From contig URCQ01000015.1 of assembly GCA_900546435.1 (NCBI GenBank), forward strand, positions 1 through 60,419: DNA of 60,419 bases, read 5' to 3'. The notes beneath the pieces are model-generated. The model had not been told where the DNA came from. It was given only the letters and a program-made list of their open reading frames with translations, and ran no database searches. Of the stretch, positions 10,601 to 18,174 are shown piece after piece (position 1 is the first letter of the stretch; every line of letters starts with the position of its first letter). This DNA comes from an uncultured Pseudobutyrivibrio sp. (GTDB taxonomy: Bacteria; Bacillota; Clostridia; Lachnospirales; Lachnospiraceae). Made by a program: the position numbers and the translations under genes.

Positions 10601-11519
10601 CCACAACATCTTCTGCCAAAACTTTTCCGCCAATACGATTACGTAAAGCAAGTTTTTTATTGAATTTATAGCGTCCCACCTTTGCAAGATCATAACGTCT
10701 TGGATCAAAGAACATGGCGCTGATTAAGCTCTCTGCACTCTCAACGGTAAGCGGTTCACCCGGACGAATCTTACGATAAAGTTCAAGAAGACCACCTTCG
10801 TAACTACCATTCGGTTCCTTTTCTGTAATAGCAGGATCCTTTGCAAAGGAAGCAAGAAGCTTTGGTTCCTCGCCAAACAAATCAATAATCTGCTGGTTTG
10901 TGCCAACTCCTAATGCACGAATCAATACAGAAATTGGAACTTTTCTGGTTCTATCAACACGAACATAGAAAACGTCATTGGAATCTGTCTCATACTCCAG
11001 CCATGCACCACGGTTCGGAATTACTGTACAAGAATATAACTCCTTACCAACCTTGTCGTGTCCGATTGCATAATAGATTCCTGGGGAACGAACCAACTGG
11101 CTGACGATAACACGTTCTGCACCATTGATTACGAATGTACCTGTCTCCGTCATCAAAGGAAGATCTCCCATAAAGATCTCATGTTCATTGATCTCGTCAG
11201 TCTCTTTGTTGTAAAGACGAACCTTTACCTTCAAAGGAGCAGCATATGTCGCATCTCTTTCCTTACACTGTGGAATTGTATATTTTACATCATCTTTGCA
11301 TAATGTAAAATCAACAAACTCCAAGCTGAGCTGACCGCTGTAATCTGCGATCGGAGAGATATCGGCAAATACTTCCTTTAATCCCTCATCAAGGAACCAC
11401 TGATAAGAATCTCTCTGGATCTCAATCAGGTTAGGCATCTCCAATACCTCTTTTTGTCTCGAGTAACTCATACGCATGCTTTTTCCAGCTTTAACTGGAC
11501 GTATTCTGTTTTTCTCCAT
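7641..11519 (-). CDS. rpoB: RNA polymerase subunit beta
   Basis: This subunit carries the rifampicin pocket and much of the catalytic channel. I place the start at the ATG at 11519 (MEKNRIRPVK), which follows GAGAGGTGAAACGTCA; an in-frame ATG 78 bases further out lies in the leader and adds an atypical hydrophobic stretch. This gives 1292 residues. The rifampicin region (SSQLSQFMDQNNPL, HKRRLSALGPGG) is wild type in appearance. The C-terminus is acidic. It has its own promoter and is followed by rpoC. Confidence 0.98.
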   Translation of the reverse strand: MEKNRIRPVKAGKSMRMSYSRQKEVLEMPNLIEIQRDSYQWFLDEGLKEVFADISPIADYSGQLSLEFVDFTLCKDDVKYTIPQCKERDATYAAPLKVKVRLYNKETDEINEHEIFMGDLPLMTETGTFVINGAERVIVSQLVRSPGIYYAIGHDKVGKELYSCTVIPNRGAWLEYETDSNDVFYVRVDRTRKVPISVLIRALGVGTNQQIIDLFGEEPKLLASFAKDPAITEKEPNGSYEGGLLELYRKIRPGEPLTVESAESLISAMFFDPRRYDLAKVGRYKFNKKLALRNRIGGKVLAEDVVDETTGEILAEAGKVVNRELADAIQNAAVPYVWIQGEERNVKVLSNMMVDINGYVDFDTKDLGVNELVYYPVLAQILEENETAEDIADAIKKNIHDLIPKHITREDIFASINYNMHLEYGIGHEDDIDHLGNRRIRAVGELLQNQYRIGLSRMERVVRERMTTQDLEGISPQSLINIKPVTAAVKEFFGSSQLSQFMDQNNPLGELTHKRRLSALGPGGLSRDRAGFEVRDVHYSHYGRMCPIETPEGPNIGLINSLASYARINEYGFIEAPYRKIDKTDPKNPRVTNEVVYMTADEEDNYHVAQANEKLDEQGYFVRNSVSGRFLDETQEYDKSMFDYMDVSPKMVFSVATALIPFLQNDDANRALMGSNMQRQAVPLLTTEAPVVGTGMEPKAAVDSGVCVVAKHAGVVERSESNRIIIRTEDGDKDEYILTKFSRSNQSNCYNQRPIVFKGDHVEKGEVIADGPSTAQGELALGKNPLIGFMTWEGYNYEDAVLLSERLVQDDVYTSIHMEEYEVEARDTKLGPEEITRDVPGVGDDALKDLDENGIIRIGAEVRAGDILVGKVTPKGETELTAEERLLRAIFGEKAREVRDTSLKVPHGEYGIIVDAKVFTRENGDELSPGVNKAVRIYIAQKRKISVGDKMAGRHGNKGVVSRVLPVEDMPFLPNGRPLDIVLNPLGVPSRMNIGQVLEIHLSLAARALGFNIETPVFDGAKEIDIQDTLELSNDYVNMDWDAFEAKYKDQLCEDVMQYLSDNREHRELWKGVKLGRDGKVQLRDGRTGEEFDSPVTIGHMHYLKLHHLVDDKIHARSTGPYSLVTQQPLGGKAQFGGQRFGEMEVWALEAYGASYTLQEILTMKSDDVVGRVKTYEAIIKGENIPEPGIPESFKVLLKELQSLGLDVKVLDEDRNEVQLMETSEYGNTDINAIIAGDKNFAFESNESFAKSGFTKQEFDADSEELVNIEDEEEPDIDVFSDDFDGDDLGDE

Positions 11520-11602
11520 TGACGTTTCACCTCTCGTTTTTATTTTAAGTCTATTGAAAAACGGGCATAAAAATCCCATTGCACCACAATAAAGCACCCT
11601 AT

Positions 11603-11631
11603 ACTATACAACAATTCCCCCAAGGATGCAA
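11603..11631 (-). promoter_or_regulatory. Sigma-A promoter of rpoBC
   Basis: On the minus strand there is TTGCAT (11631-11626), a 17-bp spacer and TATAGT (11608-11603), about 84 bp before the rpoB ATG. It is the only well-spaced hexamer pair in the rplL-rpoB gap and lies downstream of the rplL terminator. Confidence 0.75.
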
Positions 11632-11714
11632 GAACTTTTTTTATTTTTTGCTTGACAAATTACAACTTTTTTGCTTCCATTCACACAAATTCAATATTTT
11701 TTTCTCGCCGACAC

Positions 11715-11750
11715 AATAAAAAACACCAGGATTACGAATAACCCTGGTGT
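11715..11750 (-). terminator. Terminator after rplL
   Basis: On the minus strand ACACCAGG pairs with CCTGGTGT around a short loop (11750-11723) and is followed by TTTTTTATT. It separates rplJL from rpoBC, although readthrough is common at this position in other bacteria. Confidence 0.88.
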
Positions 11751-11785
11751 CTCTGCTTACAAAACTTTTATCTCGTCAGGCAAAA

Positions 11786-12160
11786 TTACTTTAATGTAAC
11801 CTTAGCGCCTTCTGCTTCTAACTTAGTCTTGATGTCTTCTGCTGTAGCCTTGTCAGCTGCTTCCTTAACAAGCTTTGGAGCTCCGTCAACTAATTCCTTA
11901 GCTTCCTTTAATCCAAGACCAGTTGCTTCACGAACAACCTTGATAACCTTAACCTTGTTAGGACCTACTTCTGTAAGTTCTACGTCGAACTCGTCCTTTT
12001 CTTCAGCTGCTGCTGCGTCTCCGCCTGCTGCTGCTACTACAACGCCTGCTGCTGCAGATACGCCAAATTCTTCTTCACAAGCCTTTACTAAGTCATTTAA
12101 CTCTAATACGCTTAACTCTTTGATAGCTTCGATAAATTCTTCTGTTGTCATCTTTGCCAT
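11786..12160 (-). CDS. rplL: 50S ribosomal protein L7/L12
   Basis: This is the multimeric stalk protein that recruits translation GTPases. It has 124 residues: an N-terminal dimerisation segment, an Ala/Gly-rich hinge near residues 35-50, and the C-terminal globular domain with the conserved KVIKVVREATGLGLKEAK helix. The ATG follows GGAGGAAATTATC. It lies downstream of rplJ across a 134-bp gap that holds a long imperfect hairpin but no gene. Confidence 0.97.
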   Translation of the reverse strand: MAKMTTEEFIEAIKELSVLELNDLVKACEEEFGVSAAAGVVVAAAGGDAAAAEEKDEFDVELTEVGPNKVKVIKVVREATGLGLKEAKELVDGAPKLVKEAADKATAEDIKTKLEAEGAKVTLK

Positions 12161-12294
12161 GATAATTTCCTCCGTTTTTAAATTTGATTTAATAATTTCT
12201 TTTAAAATGTAGTTCTGCTCGCTAAACTCAAACTTCGTTTACACTCGTTTTCGTTAATCTCACAGAACCGCCTCGCACTAGGCTCTAACTCCGC

Positions 12295-12834
12295 CTACTG
12301 CTCGTCAGCTGCTTCTTCGCTCTCAGCTGCTGCTGGAGCTTCTGCTACTTCGCCACCCTGCTCTGCGATCTGGTTAAGAACTCTAGCCAGATTTGTAATA
12401 GGTGACTGTAAGCTTCCAAGTAACTTGGACAGTAATTCGTCTCTTGATGGAACGGCTGCCACTGCCTTCATTCCGTTTGCGTCGTAGAATGTTCCTTCTA
12501 CAACACCAGCCTTGATTTCAAGTGCAGGTGCAGTCTTTGCAAACTTAGCAAGGATACGTGCAGGAGCTGTTGCATCTTCTGTTGAGATAGCAATTGCGCT
12601 AGGTCCCTCTAACACTGGAGCAAGGCTTTCATAGTCTGTTCCCTTGAAAGCGAAGTTCATCATTGTGTTCTTGTATACCTTGTAAGTAACGCCTGCTTCT
12701 CTTAATTCCTTACGTAACTGTGTGTCTTCTGCTACCGTTAATCCACGATAATCAACAACAACTACTGACTGTGCGTCCTTGATGCTTGCTGAAATCTCTT
12801 CAATAATCGGCTGCTTTAATTCAACTTTTGCCAC
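12295..12834 (-). CDS. rplJ: 50S ribosomal protein L10
   Basis: L10 anchors the L7/L12 stalk to 23S rRNA. It has 179 residues, with the N-terminal rRNA-binding domain (VVVDYRGLTVAEDTQLRKEL) and a C-terminal helix that docks L7/L12, ending in an Ala/Glu-rich tail. It is preceded by its own promoter and an L10-leader RNA, so it is expected to be autoregulated by the L10-(L12) complex. Confidence 0.97.
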   Translation of the reverse strand: MAKVELKQPIIEEISASIKDAQSVVVVDYRGLTVAEDTQLRKELREAGVTYKVYKNTMMNFAFKGTDYESLAPVLEGPSAIAISTEDATAPARILAKFAKTAPALEIKAGVVEGTFYDANGMKAVAAVPSRDELLSKLLGSLQSPITNLARVLNQIAEQGGEVAEAPAAAESEEAADEQ

Positions 12835-12889
12835 GTTTCGTGTACCTCCTTATTTTATTTCATCTTGCTTAGACTTTGGAGATTTTATC

Positions 12890-13040
12890 TAATGCTTTGC
12901 CAACCAGCAAAACAAAAGCCCCTTTGCACTAGACAAAGAGGCTCAAAAAATCATAATCATATCGTCATAAAAACGATCGACTGTCCTCGGTAGGTTGTGT
13001 ACGTTATGCCTTGCGGCACCTACTGTCTTCGGCAACATGC
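12890..13040 (-). ncRNA. L10 leader (autoregulatory 5' RNA of rplJL)
   Basis: The leader transcript contains the family-typical block GGTGCCGCAAGGC followed by CCTACCGAGGAC, that is, a stem closed by GTAGGTG/CCTACC. A later hairpin (12942-12919) pairs GCCTCTTTG with CAAAGGGGC and is followed by TTTTG, which resembles an attenuator. In known systems the L10-L12 complex binds this leader and lowers rplJL expression. The assignment rests on sequence memory of the family; an Rfam covariance search would confirm it. Confidence 0.85.
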
Positions 13041-13046
13041 TTTCGC

Positions 13047-13075
13047 ATTATATCATTGTATTATACGAATGTCAA
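13047..13075 (-). promoter_or_regulatory. Sigma-A promoter of rplJL
   Basis: TTGACA (13075-13070), a 17-bp spacer and TATAAT (13052-13047) on the minus strand, both perfect consensus, overlap the end of rplA. The start point would fall just before the L10 leader. Confidence 0.85.
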
Positions 13076-13078
13076 TAA

Positions 13079-13774
13079 CTACTGTGTAACTTTTGCAACA
13101 TTTACCTTAACGCCAGGTCCCATTGTAGGAGCCAAAGAAATGCTCTTAATGTACTGGCCCTTAAGACTGCTTGGCTTAGCCTTGTTAATGGCATCCATAA
13201 GGGTCTGGAAGTTGTCCGCTAATTTTTCCTCTGTAAAGGAAGCTTTTCCAATTGGCACATGGATAATATTGGTCTTATCCAATCTATACTCAATCTTACC
13301 AGCCTTGATATCGTTAACAGCCTTTGTTACATCCATTGTAACTGTTCCTGCCTTAGGGTTTGGCATTAAGCCCTTAGGTCCAAGTACACGTCCCAAACGA
13401 CCTACAACACCCATCATGTCAGGTGTAGCAACAACAACATCAAAGTCCAACCATCCATCATTCTGGATTCTTGGAATCAACTCGTCTGCTCCAACAAAAT
13501 CTGCACCTGCAGCTGTAGCTTCATCAGCCTTAGCACCCTTAGCGAATACTAAAACCTTTACGTCTTTACCAGTACCATGTGGTAAAACTACAGCGCCACG
13601 AATCTGCTGTTCTGCATGACGTCCGTCACAACCAGTTCTGATATGAGCTTCGATTGTCTCATCAAACTTAGCAGTAGCATTCTTCTTAACCAAAGCAATT
13701 GCTTCTGCTGTTTCAAATTGAGCTGACTTGTCGTATGACTTTACAGCCTCAACGTATTTCTTTCCTCTTTTCAT
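13079..13774 (-). CDS. rplA: 50S ribosomal protein L1
   Basis: L1 forms the mobile stalk at the ribosomal E site. It has 231 residues, the normal length, beginning MKRGKKYVEAVKSYDK with an AGGAGGTAAATAGTA site. It contains the conserved two-domain signature and the GRLGRVLGPKGLMPNPK motif that contacts rRNA. It follows rplK by about 90 bp. In many bacteria L1 also represses its own rplKA message; I see no clear leader mimic here. Confidence 0.97.
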   Translation of the reverse strand: MKRGKKYVEAVKSYDKSAQFETAEAIALVKKNATAKFDETIEAHIRTGCDGRHAEQQIRGAVVLPHGTGKDVKVLVFAKGAKADEATAAGADFVGADELIPRIQNDGWLDFDVVVATPDMMGVVGRLGRVLGPKGLMPNPKAGTVTMDVTKAVNDIKAGKIEYRLDKTNIIHVPIGKASFTEEKLADNFQTLMDAINKAKPSSLKGQYIKSISLAPTMGPGVKVNVAKVTQ

Positions 13775-13865
13775 TACTATTTACCTCCTGTGGTATTATC
13801 GGGAGAGGTCCCTCCCACTATTTCAACTTGCTTCAAATCGTGTAAATAAGGTAGTTGCTTTCGGC

Positions 13866-14291
13866 CTATTCGGTCACCTCAACACCCATGCTGCGTGCCG
13901 TCCCTTCGATCATTGACATAGCAGCTTCTACTGTTGCTGCATTCAAGTCAGGAAGCTTTGTCTCTGCAATCTCCTGTACCTGAGCCTTTGTGATCTTAGC
14001 AACTTTCTTCTTGTTTGGTTCACCTGAACCAGACTGAATCTTAGCAGCCTTCTTAATTAATACTGCTGCTGGTGGTGTCTTTGTGATGAAGCTAAAGCTT
14101 CTGTCTGCGTAAACAGTGATAATTACAGGTACAACTGTATCTCCCATATCAGCTGTCTTTGCGTTAAACTGCTTTGTAAATTCTACGATGTTAACACCAT
14201 GCTGTCCAAGTGCAGGACCAACTGGTGGTGCAGGTGTAGCTTTACCAGCAGGAATCTGCAACTTAATATATCCTTCGATTTTCTTTGCCAT
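13866..14291 (-). CDS. rplK: 50S ribosomal protein L11
   Basis: L11 belongs to the GTPase-associated centre and is the thiostrepton target region. It has 141 residues, beginning MAKKIEGYIKLQIPAGKATPAPPVG, with the proline-rich N-terminal linker and the C-terminal rRNA-binding domain (GTARSMGVEV). It starts 14 bp after nusG with an AAGGAGGAACAATCC site, in the conserved secE-nusG-rplK-rplA order. Confidence 0.97.
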   Translation of the reverse strand: MAKKIEGYIKLQIPAGKATPAPPVGPALGQHGVNIVEFTKQFNAKTADMGDTVVPVIITVYADRSFSFITKTPPAAVLIKKAAKIQSGSGEPNKKKVAKITKAQVQEIAETKLPDLNAATVEAAMSMIEGTARSMGVEVTE

Positions 14292-14305
14292 TGGATTGTT
14301 CCTCC

Positions 14306-14824
14306 TTAATTCATTTTCTTAACATCTGCAAAACTGATTTCAACCGGTGTTTCACGACCGAACAGTTCTACATTGATCGTCACGCTCTGCTTATTGTGAT
14401 TCATTGCCTGAATAACACCAACGGTATCTTTCCATACTCCGCCGATTACCGCAACCATATCTCCCTCGTCAAAGTCAACGACCACATTGTCAGCCTTGAT
14501 TCCCAGCGGTCTCATTTCAGCATCTGTAAGTGGTACAGGCTTGCTTCCAGGTCCTACGAACCCGGTCACGCCTCTGGTATTTCTGACCACATACCATGTG
14601 TCGTCGTTCATGATCATATTAATCAGAACATATCCTGGGAACATCTTCTTGGAAGATGTTTTTCTAACACCATCTTTCAATTCTGTGACATCCTGCATAG
14701 GAACACGAACCTCAATAATCTGATCTTCCAAATGACGATTCTCGATGGTCTTGTCAATATTCGCTTTGACTTTATTCTCATAACCTGAGTAGGTATGAAC
14801 TACATACCAGTGTGCCTCTGCCAT
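14306..14824 (-). CDS. nusG: Transcription termination/antitermination factor NusG
   Basis: NusG binds RNA polymerase and couples it to Rho or the ribosome. It has 172 residues: an NGN domain starting WYVVHTYSGYENKVKANI and containing FPGYVLI, and a C-terminal KOW domain near residues 120-170 (FDEGDMVAVIGGVWKDTVGVI). It lies 16 bp after secE. Confidence 0.97.
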   Translation of the reverse strand: MAEAHWYVVHTYSGYENKVKANIDKTIENRHLEDQIIEVRVPMQDVTELKDGVRKTSSKKMFPGYVLINMIMNDDTWYVVRNTRGVTGFVGPGSKPVPLTDAEMRPLGIKADNVVVDFDEGDMVAVIGGVWKDTVGVIQAMNHNKQSVTINVELFGRETPVEISFADVKKMN

Positions 14825-14840
14825 AATACTTCTGCCTCCA

Positions 14841-15041
14841 TTATAAATTCACTAGAAAATCAACGCCATACTGAATCACGTAATCCAGGATTACGATGAT
14901 AAATGCAACTACAACCGACGTAACAACAACTGCTACTGTCTGCCTCCCAACTGACGAGCCATCTGGCCAGATGATCTTAGAGAACTCTGTCTTTAGTCCT
15001 GCGATACGCTGGGACATGCTTTTCTTTTCTGTGTCTGCCAT
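14841..15041 (-). CDS. secE: Preprotein translocase subunit SecE
   Basis: This is the small essential subunit of the SecYEG channel. It has 66 residues with a short cytoplasmic helix (SQRIAGLKTEFSKIIWPD, which holds the family W-P signature) and one C-terminal membrane span of about 22 hydrophobic residues. The single-span form is typical of Gram-positive bacteria. It follows rpmG by 21 bp and precedes nusG. Confidence 0.95.
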   Translation of the reverse strand: MADTEKKSMSQRIAGLKTEFSKIIWPDGSSVGRQTVAVVVTSVVVAFIIVILDYVIQYGVDFLVNL

Positions 15042-15062
15042 ATCAACTCTCCTTTACCCCAA

Positions 15063-15212
15063 TTACTTGGTTTCTTTGTGTAAAGTGTGTTTCTTACAGA
15101 ACTTGCAGTACTTACTCGTTTCCATACGATCTGGATGAGTTTTCTTGTCTTTTGTCGTATTGTAGTTACGCTGCTGACATTCTGTGCATGCCAATGTTAT
15201 TTTCGTGCGCAC
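15063..15212 (-). CDS. rpmG: 50S ribosomal protein L33
   Basis: A 49-residue protein read from a GTG at 15212 behind a GGAGGTGGAAGTT site. It starts MRTKITLACTECQQRNY and has two CxxC pairs (CTEC near residue 9 and CKFC near 36), so this is the zinc-binding, C+ form of L33. It is short but fits the standard rpmG-secE-nusG order exactly and lies behind a strong promoter. Confidence 0.95.
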   Translation of the reverse strand: MRTKITLACTECQQRNYNTTKDKKTHPDRMETSKYCKFCKKHTLHKETK

Positions 15213-15299
15213 AACTTCCACCTCCACTTAATTTTTTCTTGTGTTTTTCTATGCCAGAAATTTAGGCATAAAAAAAAGACCTACTTCCGTCGCCTAACA

Positions 15300-15328
15300 A
15301 ATATACCATATAAGCTTTTCACCGTCAA
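15300..15328 (-). promoter_or_regulatory. Sigma-A promoter of rpmG-secE-nusG-rplKA
   Basis: TTGACG (15328-15323), a 17-bp spacer and TATATT (15305-15300) on the minus strand, 88 bp before the rpmG GTG. A small hairpin (TATGCC..GGCATA) lies in the leader. Together with the divergent promoter at 15399 it accounts for the 336-bp gap between rpmG and the FliD-like gene. Confidence 0.85.
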
Positions 15329-15398
15329 CTTATTTTTTTCTTTTTTCGCCATCACAGAATGTGGCGCCTATTTAATAAGAAGTTTCCATATTTTGTGG

Positions 15399-15427
15399 AT
15401 GACATTTTTGTCAAAACGTACTATAAT
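15399..15427 (+). promoter_or_regulatory. Sigma-A promoter of the FliD-like gene
   Basis: ATGACA (15399-15404), a 17-bp spacer and TATAAT (15422-15427) on the plus strand, about 120 bp before the chosen ATG. It is vegetative in type and shows no sigma-28 motif, which is unusual for a late flagellar gene. Confidence 0.75.
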
Positions 15428-15548
15428 ATAAATGAATAAATGGATTTTTATACCCTGTGCACAGATGGTTATGAAACAAGGAAGGTTTCGTTGGATTCTC
15501 AACACACCAGCTGATGCATATTTCAAGGAAGAAAGGAGGGGATGTCTT

Positions 15549-16835
15549 ATGGCTCGTATTGACGCCGCATGTAATTATCTTTTGTCAACCTATGGCAAAG
15601 CCACAGGTTCTCGTTATGATTCCCATAAGAAAAGTGAATTGCGCTCACTTTACAACAACATCATAAAGTTAAACAAAGAATCCCCTCTATATAAGATTAC
15701 ACAGACAGGGGATGTTAAAGAATTTGCTATCGATGTCAAGGCCAATGCACACCAGCTGCAAAATGCCATTTCCGCGCTAAATGATGACGGGGATGATATT
15801 GCATCTATGCTTAAGAAAAAAGTAGCGGTATCCTCTGACGAAGATACTATTTCTGTACATTTTGTAGGAAATGATGCTGACCAGGATCAAAACGGCTTTG
15901 ATATGGAAGTCATTTCTCTGGCTGGACCGCAGACCAACGAAGGTCATTATCTGCGCCGCAATGATTACAGCTTTGAAGAAGGGACATACTCCTTTGATTT
16001 GGACATGCCAACAAATTCCTATGAATTCCAGTTCAATGTCAATCCCGGTGATAATAACTTTGATGTCCAGAGCAAAATCGCCCGCCTGATCAACCAGTCA
16101 GACATCGGTCTGCTTGCAGAGGTAAAGCTAAACCGTCGAGGCGAGAGCGCGCTTAGCATCCAATCCAAACAAACCGGACTTTCTGCAGATGAAACATCCA
16201 TTTTCTCTATCCAGTCCGGAAGTTCATGGAACGAAATCAATACCCTTGGTATTTCACATATTACGACACCTGCAACCAACTCTGTTTTCCGTTTAAACGG
16301 ACAGGAACACTCGTCTTTGTCAAATACCTTTACCATCAATCGCTCTTTTGAAGTGACAATGCATAAGGCTTCCGCAGAGGCAGGCAAGCCAGTCCATATT
16401 GGCTTTCAGGCAAGCACTGCTGCCATCACAGAAGGCATTGACAATTTACTGGGCGCATACAATAAGTTATATGATGTAGGAAGCAAATATGCCACATTAC
16501 ATGGCAGCCACCGCCTGTTAAACGAGGTTTCTGCCATCAGTAATCATTTTTCTGATGCACTTGCTGCTGTTGGTATTTCCTCTAATGAAAGCGGACATTT
16601 ACAGCTGAACCCAGAGCATTTTTCTGCTGCCATCTCAGGAAATGATGCTTCCGAACATTTTAACACGTTGAACCAATTTAAGAGTGCGTTGTCCCGCGAA
16701 GTCAACCGCATCTCTATTGATCCGATGCGCTACATCAACAAAGTAATTGTAGAATATAAAAATCCCGGCAAAACCTTTGTGGCACCATATGCCCCAAGTG
16801 CTTATGCCGGAATGCTCATTGACCAGGCTCTATAA
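15549..16835 (+). CDS. FliD-like (flagellar cap/hook-associated-like) protein
   Basis: A 428-residue protein without signal peptide or membrane span. I chose the ATG at 15549 (MARIDAACNYLLSTYG) because AGGAGGGG precedes it by 7 bases; the open frame extends upstream without a better site. The C-terminal third (AAITEGIDNLLGAYNKLYDVG, then LNEVSAISNHF, then LAAVGISSNESGHLQLNPEHF) resembles the FliD C-terminal domain, which has the pattern of a helix, a bipartite helical segment and a 'GI..D..G.L.LD...F' turn. The N-terminal half is not recognised. It could be a divergent filament cap, or a FliD-derived protein with another role. The nearby flagellin genes favour a flagellar function. Confidence 0.5.
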   Translation: MARIDAACNYLLSTYGKATGSRYDSHKKSELRSLYNNIIKLNKESPLYKITQTGDVKEFAIDVKANAHQLQNAISALNDDGDDIASMLKKKVAVSSDEDTISVHFVGNDADQDQNGFDMEVISLAGPQTNEGHYLRRNDYSFEEGTYSFDLDMPTNSYEFQFNVNPGDNNFDVQSKIARLINQSDIGLLAEVKLNRRGESALSIQSKQTGLSADETSIFSIQSGSSWNEINTLGISHITTPATNSVFRLNGQEHSSLSNTFTINRSFEVTMHKASAEAGKPVHIGFQASTAAITEGIDNLLGAYNKLYDVGSKYATLHGSHRLLNEVSAISNHFSDALAAVGISSNESGHLQLNPEHFSAAISGNDASEHFNTLNQFKSALSREVNRISIDPMRYINKVIVEYKNPGKTFVAPYAPSAYAGMLIDQAL

Positions 16836-16874
16836 GACATTCTCTTCTTTCAGAATGTTACACATCTTCCTCAT

Positions 16875-16933
16875 TCGCTCGATGTAGGTATGATCTGCTT
16901 TTACACGTTCATACCCACATCGGGCGATTTTTT
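16875..16933 (+). terminator. Terminator after the FliD-like gene
   Basis: A long hairpin on the plus strand: TCGC-t-CGATGT-a-GGTATGA pairs with TCATACC-c-ACATCG-g-GCGA across a 15-base loop and is followed immediately by six T (16928-16933). The three single mismatches are at equivalent positions. It lies 39 bases past the stop and ends transcription that converges with the TPR gene. Confidence 0.82.
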
Positions 16934-16972
16934 ACGTTCTTCTTCATGTTTTGAATAAAAATCAAGCCTAAA

Positions 16973-17599
16973 TCATCCAATACGCTCCAATCGTTCCTTC
17001 GCCGGCTCATAATTTCCCGCTTTTCTGTAAAATTCCTTTGCCTCGTCCATACGATACTGTTTTTCACGACACTGTCCCGCATAATAACAAGAAAGATAGC
17101 TGTTGCTCCCTTCAATCGCATCCGGTTTTTCATTTGTCGCTTTAGCAAATTCTATAACTGCCTGTTCGTATTGTTTCTGCTCGAAATAAATAAGCCCCAT
17201 AAGCATACAGAAATCTGCATATGCACTAAAGTCATCATAGACAGCTTCAAGTACAATCCCTTCTCTTCCCTGATCACTATTAAGCAAAGACAATCCGTAC
17301 CCTTTGACCATCTCGATTACAAACTCGTCTCTGATATCTAAATTAAACGCAAGCCCCATCTCAAAGTACTGCGCTGCCGTCGCATAATCATCAATGATAT
17401 AAAAGCTCTTACCCAATGTATATAGCAGATATCTCAACTCATTCTGCACATCCTCTGGTGCTTCCTGCAAATCTTCATCCGCATGCATATTCACAAAATG
17501 CTCCAGCTCCATCTGCAGTAATTCGATGCTGCGCAATACATCTTCTTTATCGCCAATATAATCTTCCACAAAAAAATCTTTCGCCAATGTATATGTCAT
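16973..17599 (-). CDS. TPR-repeat protein of unknown role
   Basis: A 208-residue soluble protein rich in helix pairs. At least three TPR-like units are visible, around ELRYLLYTLGKSFYIIDDYATAAQYFEMGL, then FCMLMGLIYFEQKQYEQAVIEFAKA, then LSCYYAGQCREKQYRMDEAKEFYRKAG (each given as a region, residues roughly 50-85, 130-160 and 165-200). There is no signal peptide. The ATG follows GGAGCGTATTT. It is 25 bp after the coiled-coil gene and probably in one operon with it. Proteins like this often act as adaptors or chaperones; a flagellar secretion role is possible by context only. Confidence 0.7.
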   Translation of the reverse strand: MTYTLAKDFFVEDYIGDKEDVLRSIELLQMELEHFVNMHADEDLQEAPEDVQNELRYLLYTLGKSFYIIDDYATAAQYFEMGLAFNLDIRDEFVIEMVKGYGLSLLNSDQGREGIVLEAVYDDFSAYADFCMLMGLIYFEQKQYEQAVIEFAKATNEKPDAIEGSNSYLSCYYAGQCREKQYRMDEAKEFYRKAGNYEPAKERLERIG

Positions 17600-17624
17600 A
17601 AATACGCTCCATTCTGTTTTATAT

Positions 17625-17975
17625 CTATTGGCCTATAGCACGCCGTTCTTCCGGCAAAAGATCAAAATGTCGTGACACAATTGATTTCATCACTTCTATA
17701 TCTGTCTTCATTTTTTCATGACTCTCAATAGAAATGCTATATCTGTCAAACTGCGTTCCATATGTATCACATAACGTAATAATTCCTGGTCGAATATCGT
17801 TTTCGATGTCAATCTCAATGTTCGTTACACGGTCTTTGATATTTGTTATCTGAGTCTCCATGTTCGTTACTCGATCTTTCACTTCCGACATATCTTTCTT
17901 CAATGGCTCAAGTTTTTCATCTAATCTCTGGTCCATCATGTTAGACATCGCTACCAGCAATTCTTCATTCGTCAT
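17625..17975 (-). CDS. Small coiled-coil protein
   Basis: A 116-residue hydrophilic protein. Residues 17-65 form a clear heptad pattern with a repeated block, VKDRVTNMETQITN followed by IKDRVTNIEIDIEN, which predicts a parallel coiled coil. There is no membrane span or known catalytic motif. An AAAGGAGGAAGAAGTT site precedes the ATG. It is co-oriented with and close to the TPR gene. I do not recognise a function; similar small proteins are frequent in Lachnospiraceae. Confidence 0.65.
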   Translation of the reverse strand: MTNEELLVAMSNMMDQRLDEKLEPLKKDMSEVKDRVTNMETQITNIKDRVTNIEIDIENDIRPGIITLCDTYGTQFDRYSISIESHEKMKTDIEVMKSIVSRHFDLLPEERRAIGQ

Positions 17976-18174
17976 AACTTCTTCCTCCTTTCATACATAT
18001 TTCCTTTGGGAACATTGTATAAGGCAAGAATTCATGAACTAAATGACACTACTCTAAGATAAAATTGAAACGTGAACTGCTCATCAGCACGCCCTCCGAA
18101 GAATCACCGCCTTATGTGCCATTGATTGTACTCTCATTTTTCTAAAAATGCAAGGCGAAAATATCAACACATCA

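Noticed and set aside
11651..11680. TTGACA on the plus strand in the rplL-rpoB gap
   Set aside because: No -10 lies at the right distance and no plus-strand gene follows. The real promoter there is on the minus strand at 11603-11631.
16836..16972. Minus-strand open stretch ending MRKMCNILKEENVL, possible gene tail
   Set aside because: Most of it is the plus-strand terminator hairpin of the FliD-like gene, and no start or upstream continuation exists.
18040..18110. Tiny minus-strand frame MSSSRFNFILE with a good GGAGGG site after the flagellin-like gene
   Set aside because: Eleven codons, no homologue that I can recognise and no neighbour to explain it; chance is likely.
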